From Azospirillum endophyticum (GTDB lineage: Bacteria > Pseudomonadota > Alphaproteobacteria > Azospirillales > Azospirillaceae), in contig NZ_JAENHM010000035.1 in the NCBI RefSeq assembly GCF_016595245.1, positions 32,360-96,359 on the forward strand: a DNA stretch of 64,000 bases. Direction: 5' to 3'. The notes below the pieces were generated by a model, which was given only the letters and a program-made list of their open reading frames with translations, ran no database searches and was not told where the DNA came from. Positions 61,222 to 64,000 of this stretch are shown in pieces; the stretch's first letter is position 1; every line of letters starts with the position of its first letter. The translations under genes and the position numbers were made by a program.

Positions 61222-61398
61222 ATGAAAGCCTTCCTCGCCGCGCTCTGCGCCATCGTCGTCCTGGCGGGCGCCGCCTGGGCCGTCCTGCCGGGCCTGTTTG
61301 CCCGCAGTGCCGACGAGACCTTCGCGTCGTCCGGCGCACGGGTGGGAGAGGAGGCGTCGATCGAGCATCGCAACTTCTCCGGCCGTCCGCAGCAGTGA
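61222..61398 (+). CDS. Small single-helix membrane protein (58 residues)
   Basis: A 58-residue protein: [20 protein letters not shown] is a membrane anchor or signal, followed by a polar tail with [14 protein letters not shown] and [21 protein letters not shown] lies before the ATG. The layout matches the 40-residue protein at 41.3 kb (same MKA start, helix, and Ser/Ala-Glu-aromatic-Ser tail). The function is unknown. It diverges from nadA and lies upstream of the formate dehydrogenase genes. Confidence 0.62.
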   Translation: MKAFLAALCAIVVLAGAAWAVLPGLFARSADETFASSGARVGEEASIEHRNFSGRPQQ

Positions 61399-61538
61399 CG
61401 CCGTCAGTGGGGAAAAGGGATGAGCCCGGCTGGGTAGCCCCGACCGGATAGGGCAACCTTTGCCCGTGTCGGCCGTTATCCCAGTTCGGGCCGGCCACGG
61501 CCTTGGACGAGGGGCCCGGAGCGGCTTGCGGGAGTGCG

Positions 61539-62147
61539 ATGACGGTTCATGATCCGGAAGGCGGCGCGGATGGCTTGCGCGCCGACGTCTACCGGCTGCT
61601 GGCACTGACGCTGGCGGCCCCGCCGTCAGCCGATCTGCTGGCGCTGCTCGGCAACCTCACCGGCGATGCGACGCCGCTCGGCCGGGCCTTCGACGATCTG
61701 GCATCGCGCGCTGGCGCTACCGACCCAAAAGCGGCGGAGCGCGAGTTCAACGCGCTGTTCATCGGCGTCGTTCAGGGCGAGCTGGTCCCCTACGCCTCCT
61801 ATTACCGCACGGGTTTCCTCACCGACCGGCCGCTGTCGGCCCTGCGCGCCGACCTTCAGGCGCTGGGGCTGGAGCGTGCGCCCGACGTGTCGGAGCCGGA
61901 GGACCACATCGCGGCGCTGTGCGACGTGATGGCGGTGCTGATCCGCGAGGGGGCCGACCCGGCGGTGCAGCGGCACATGCTGGACAGCCACCTGATGCCC
62001 TGGGCCGGGCGATTCTTCCAGGATCTGGAGAAGGCGGAAGCAGCCGGCCTCTATCGTCCGGTCGGCACCATCGGCCGCCTGTTCCTGGAGGTCGAGCAGG
62101 AAGCCCTGAACAGACAGATCGAAGAGTTGGAGGGAGTCGACGCATGA
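61539..62147 (+). CDS. TorD-family chaperone for formate dehydrogenase
   Basis: An all-helical chaperone of 202 residues that binds the Tat signal of a molybdoenzyme until its cofactor is inserted. It has RADVYRLLALTLAAPPSADL at the start, EFNALFIGVVQGELVPYASY near residue 70, and EPEDHIAALCDVMAVLIR near residue 120, typical of TorD/DmsD relatives. The genes following it encode a formate dehydrogenase, so that is the client. It overlaps the next gene by 4 bases. A dyad, GGGCAA-CCT-TTGCCC, lies 74 bases before the ATG. Confidence 0.85.
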   Translation: MTVHDPEGGADGLRADVYRLLALTLAAPPSADLLALLGNLTGDATPLGRAFDDLASRAGATDPKAAEREFNALFIGVVQGELVPYASYYRTGFLTDRPLSALRADLQALGLERAPDVSEPEDHIAALCDVMAVLIREGADPAVQRHMLDSHLMPWAGRFFQDLEKAEAAGLYRPVGTIGRLFLEVEQEALNRQIEELEGVDA

Positions 62148-62368
62148 AGACGCCGCAAGATCCGCCCCGCAATCCTTCCACACGCAATCCCCTGCAACGC
62201 CGCGACATCCTGAAGACGCTGGGCCTCGGTGCGGCCGGCGCCGCCGCGGCCACCATGCTGCCGGCCGGGGACGAGGCGCAGGCGATGGAATCGCCGCAGG
62301 AGCAGGTGAAGGCCCGCTACCGCGAAACCGAACACGTCAAGCGCTTCTACGCGCTGAACCGCCTGTAG
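62144..62368 (+). CDS. Small twin-arginine protein of formate dehydrogenase operons
   Basis: A 74-residue protein with a twin-arginine motif and hydrophobic stretch (RRDILKTLGLGAAGAAAATM) and a short polar end, VKARYRETEHVKRFYALNRL. Such proteins are regularly found just before the catalytic subunit of periplasmic formate dehydrogenases (TIGR02811-type), but their role is not established. It starts within the stop of the TorD-like gene and ends 19 bases before the catalytic subunit. Confidence 0.83.
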   Translation: MKTPQDPPRNPSTRNPLQRRDILKTLGLGAAGAAAATMLPAGDEAQAMESPQEQVKARYRETEHVKRFYALNRL

Positions 62369-62387
62369 GGCGATCGGGAGGGTGTCC

Positions 62388-64000
62388 ATGCTGGTCAAAC
62401 GCAGCTCGGCGAAAACGGCAGGCGGCAAGCGGTCCGGTCTGTTCGGTGCGCTGGCCGACAGCTTGGAGTCGGGCGTCAGCCGCCGCGGTTTCCTGCGCCG
62501 GTCCGGCCTTGCCGCGGGCGGCATCGCCGCCGTGGGCGCGCTGCCGGGCGCGATGATCCGCAAGGCAGAGGCCGGTCCCATCCTGCCGAACGTTGAGGTG
62601 GTGACGCGCAAGAACGTCTGCACTCACTGCTCGGTCGGCTGCACGGTGATCGCCGAGGTGCAGAACGGCGTCTGGGTCGGGCAGGAACCGGGCTGGGAAA
62701 GCCCGATCAACCAGGGCACCCACTGCGCCAAGGGCGCCTCGGTGCGCGAATTGACCAAGGGCACCCGCCGGGTCAAATACCCGCTGAAGCTGGTCGACGG
62801 CGTCTGGCAGCGCATTGGCTGGGACCAGGCGATCGAGGAGATCGGCAACCAGCTGATGGACATCCGCAAGGCGTCGGGGCCGGACGCGGTGTTCTGGCTG
62901 GGCTCGGCGAAATTCTCCAACGAGGGCGCCTATCTCTATCGCAAGCTGGCGGCCTTCTGGGGAACCAACAACGTCGATCACCAAGCGCGCATCTGCCACT
63001 CCACCACGGTCGCCGGCGTGGCGAACACGTGGGGCTACGGCGCCATGACCAACAGCTACAACGACATCCAGAATTCGAAGGCGCTGGTGATCGTCGGCGG
63101 CAACCCGGCCGAGGCACACCCGGTGTCGATGCAGCACATGCTGCGCGGCAAGGAGCACAACCGCGCGCCCTTCATCGTCATCGACCCGCGCTTCACCCGC
63201 ACCGCGGCCCATGCCACCGAATATGTCCGCATCCGTCCCGGCACCGACATCCCGGTCGCCTGGGGCCTGCTTTGGCACATCTTCGAAAACGGCTGGGAGG
63301 ACAAGGAGTATATCCGCCAGCGCGTCTACGGCATGGACGAGATCCGCGCCGAGGTGAAGAAATGGACTCCCGAGGAGGTGGAGCGGGTGACCGGCGCCCC
63401 GGGATCGCAGCTTCGCCGGGTGGCGGAGGCGCTGGCGAAGAACAAGCCCAGCACGGTGATCTGGTGCATGGGCGTCACCCAGCACACCGTCGGCACCGCC
63501 AACGTCCGCGCCCTGTCGATCCTGCAGCTGGCGCTCGGCAACATCGGCGTGGCCGGCGGCGGCGCCAACATCTATCGCGGCCACTGCAACGTGCAGGGCG
63601 CCACCGATTTCGGCCTCGATGTCAGCACGCTGCCCGCCTATTACGGGCTGGCGGAAGGGGCGTGGAAGCATTTCGCCCGCGCCTGGGACGTCGAATACGA
63701 CGATCTGAAGGCCCGCTTCGGCTCCAAGGATCTGATGGAGGCCAAGGGCATCCCGACCACGCGCTGGTTCGATGCCGTGCTGGCCAAGCCGGGCGAGATC
63801 GACCAGCCGAGCCCGCTCCGCGCCATGATGTGCTTCGGCCATGGCGGCAACACCGTCACCCGCATGCCGGAGATGGTGAAGGGGCTGGAGAAGCTCAGCC
63901 TGCTGGTCATCGCCGATCCGCACCCGACCACCTTCGCCGCCATCAAGGAGCGGCGCAACGGCACCTACATCCTGCCGGCCTGCACCCAGTTCGAGACCGA
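62388..64000 (+). CDS. Formate dehydrogenase catalytic subunit, Tat-exported (partial, 3' end outside window)
   Basis: The molybdopterin-containing catalytic subunit of a membrane-associated, periplasmic formate dehydrogenase. A Tat signal (VSRRGFLRRSGLAAGGIAAV) is followed by the N-terminal [4Fe-4S] cysteines CTHCSVGC and a distant Cys in GTHCAKG. The residue binding molybdenum is Cys203 in QARICHSTTVAG, where E. coli FdnG has selenocysteine. VGGNPAEAHPVSMQHMLRG and FGHGGNTVTRMPEMVKGLEK are typical. About 537 residues are visible of roughly 950-1000. The iron-sulfur and cytochrome subunits should follow beyond the window. Confidence 0.93.
   Translation, partial: MLVKRSSAKTAGGKRSGLFGALADSLESGVSRRGFLRRSGLAAGGIAAVGALPGAMIRKAEAGPILPNVEVVTRKNVCTHCSVGCTVIAEVQNGVWVGQEPGWESPINQGTHCAKGASVRELTKGTRRVKYPLKLVDGVWQRIGWDQAIEEIGNQLMDIRKASGPDAVFWLGSAKFSNEGAYLYRKLAAFWGTNNVDHQARICHSTTVAGVANTWGYGAMTNSYNDIQNSKALVIVGGNPAEAHPVSMQHMLRGKEHNRAPFIVIDPRFTRTAAHATEYVRIRPGTDIPVAWGLLWHIFENGWEDKEYIRQRVYGMDEIRAEVKKWTPEEVERVTGAPGSQLRRVAEALAKNKPSTVIWCMGVTQHTVGTANVRALSILQLALGNIGVAGGGANIYRGHCNVQGATDFGLDVSTLPAYYGLAEGAWKHFARAWDVEYDDLKARFGSKDLMEAKGIPTTRWFDAVLAKPGEIDQPSPLRAMMCFGHGGNTVTRMPEMVKGLEKLSLLVIADPHPTTFAAIKERRNGTYILPACTQFET

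Noticed and set aside
62994..62996. A selenocysteine codon in the formate dehydrogenase
   Set aside because: The codon at the active-site position is TGC, an ordinary cysteine, so no recoding is needed.

Overview
The window is 64 kb of very GC-rich chromosomal DNA from an alphaproteobacterium, most likely an Azospirillum-like member of the Rhodospirillales. The main clues are the ChpT/CtrA cell-cycle relay, a CheA-W-Y-B-R operon whose CheA carries a C-terminal receiver domain (as in Azospirillum Che1), the aerobic corrin cluster, and dispersed C/G-rich palindromes. The genus is inferred from gene content, not from a marker gene. I saw no rRNA, tRNA, phage genes, transposase or CRISPR array.

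Region 1 (1-16.9 kb) is an aerobic cobalamin-synthesis cluster, mostly on the minus strand. A cobalamin riboswitch (16.70-16.86 kb) precedes cbtB-cbtA-cobW-cobN-cobG-cobH-cobI-cobJ. Further along lie cobK (plus), cobL-cobE-cobM (minus), cbiD (plus) and cobA-cobB-bluB (minus). Neighbouring genes often overlap by 4-16 bases. Long C/G-rich inverted repeats sit at convergent gene ends, run into the 3' ends of bluB and cbiD, and interrupt cobG in frame.

Region 2 (16.9-29.6 kb) is transport. A branched-chain-amino-acid-type ABC operon (ATPase, ATPase, binding protein, permease, permease) has a sigma-54 promoter with upstream TGTC/GACA half-sites, and a PAS/AAA+/Fis sigma-54 activator gene follows it. 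An IclR regulator, an antisense chemoreceptor remnant, a DedA protein and a LysE exporter come next. A BMP-type binding protein and a double ATPase follow without permease genes.

Region 3 (29.6-42.7 kb) is mixed: short-chain dehydrogenases with divergent LysR or TetR regulators and clear palindromes between them, a VOC protein, a DUF1989-pyroglutamyl peptidase pair, RpoH, a NifX-like protein, an orphan histidine kinase, a phytase-like esterase, a drug/metabolite transporter with a 12-bp tandem repeat, and several very small proteins.

Region 4 (41.8-53.7 kb) is signalling and motility: chpT, cheAWYBR, cspA, ctrA, fliI-fliJ, a FlaG-like protein and a small neighbour. ChpT feeds phosphate to CtrA, which in related bacteria controls flagellar genes; the chemotaxis operon would steer the flagellum.

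Region 5 (53.8-64 kb) holds a LysR regulator divergent from a D-tartrate-dehydratase-like enolase, a small secreted protein with an unusually long Shine-Dalgarno match, a Tat-exported beta-carbonic-anhydrase-like protein, nadA-nadB-nadC for de novo NAD synthesis, and the start of a periplasmic formate dehydrogenase operon (TorD-like chaperone, small Tat protein, catalytic subunit cut by the window edge).
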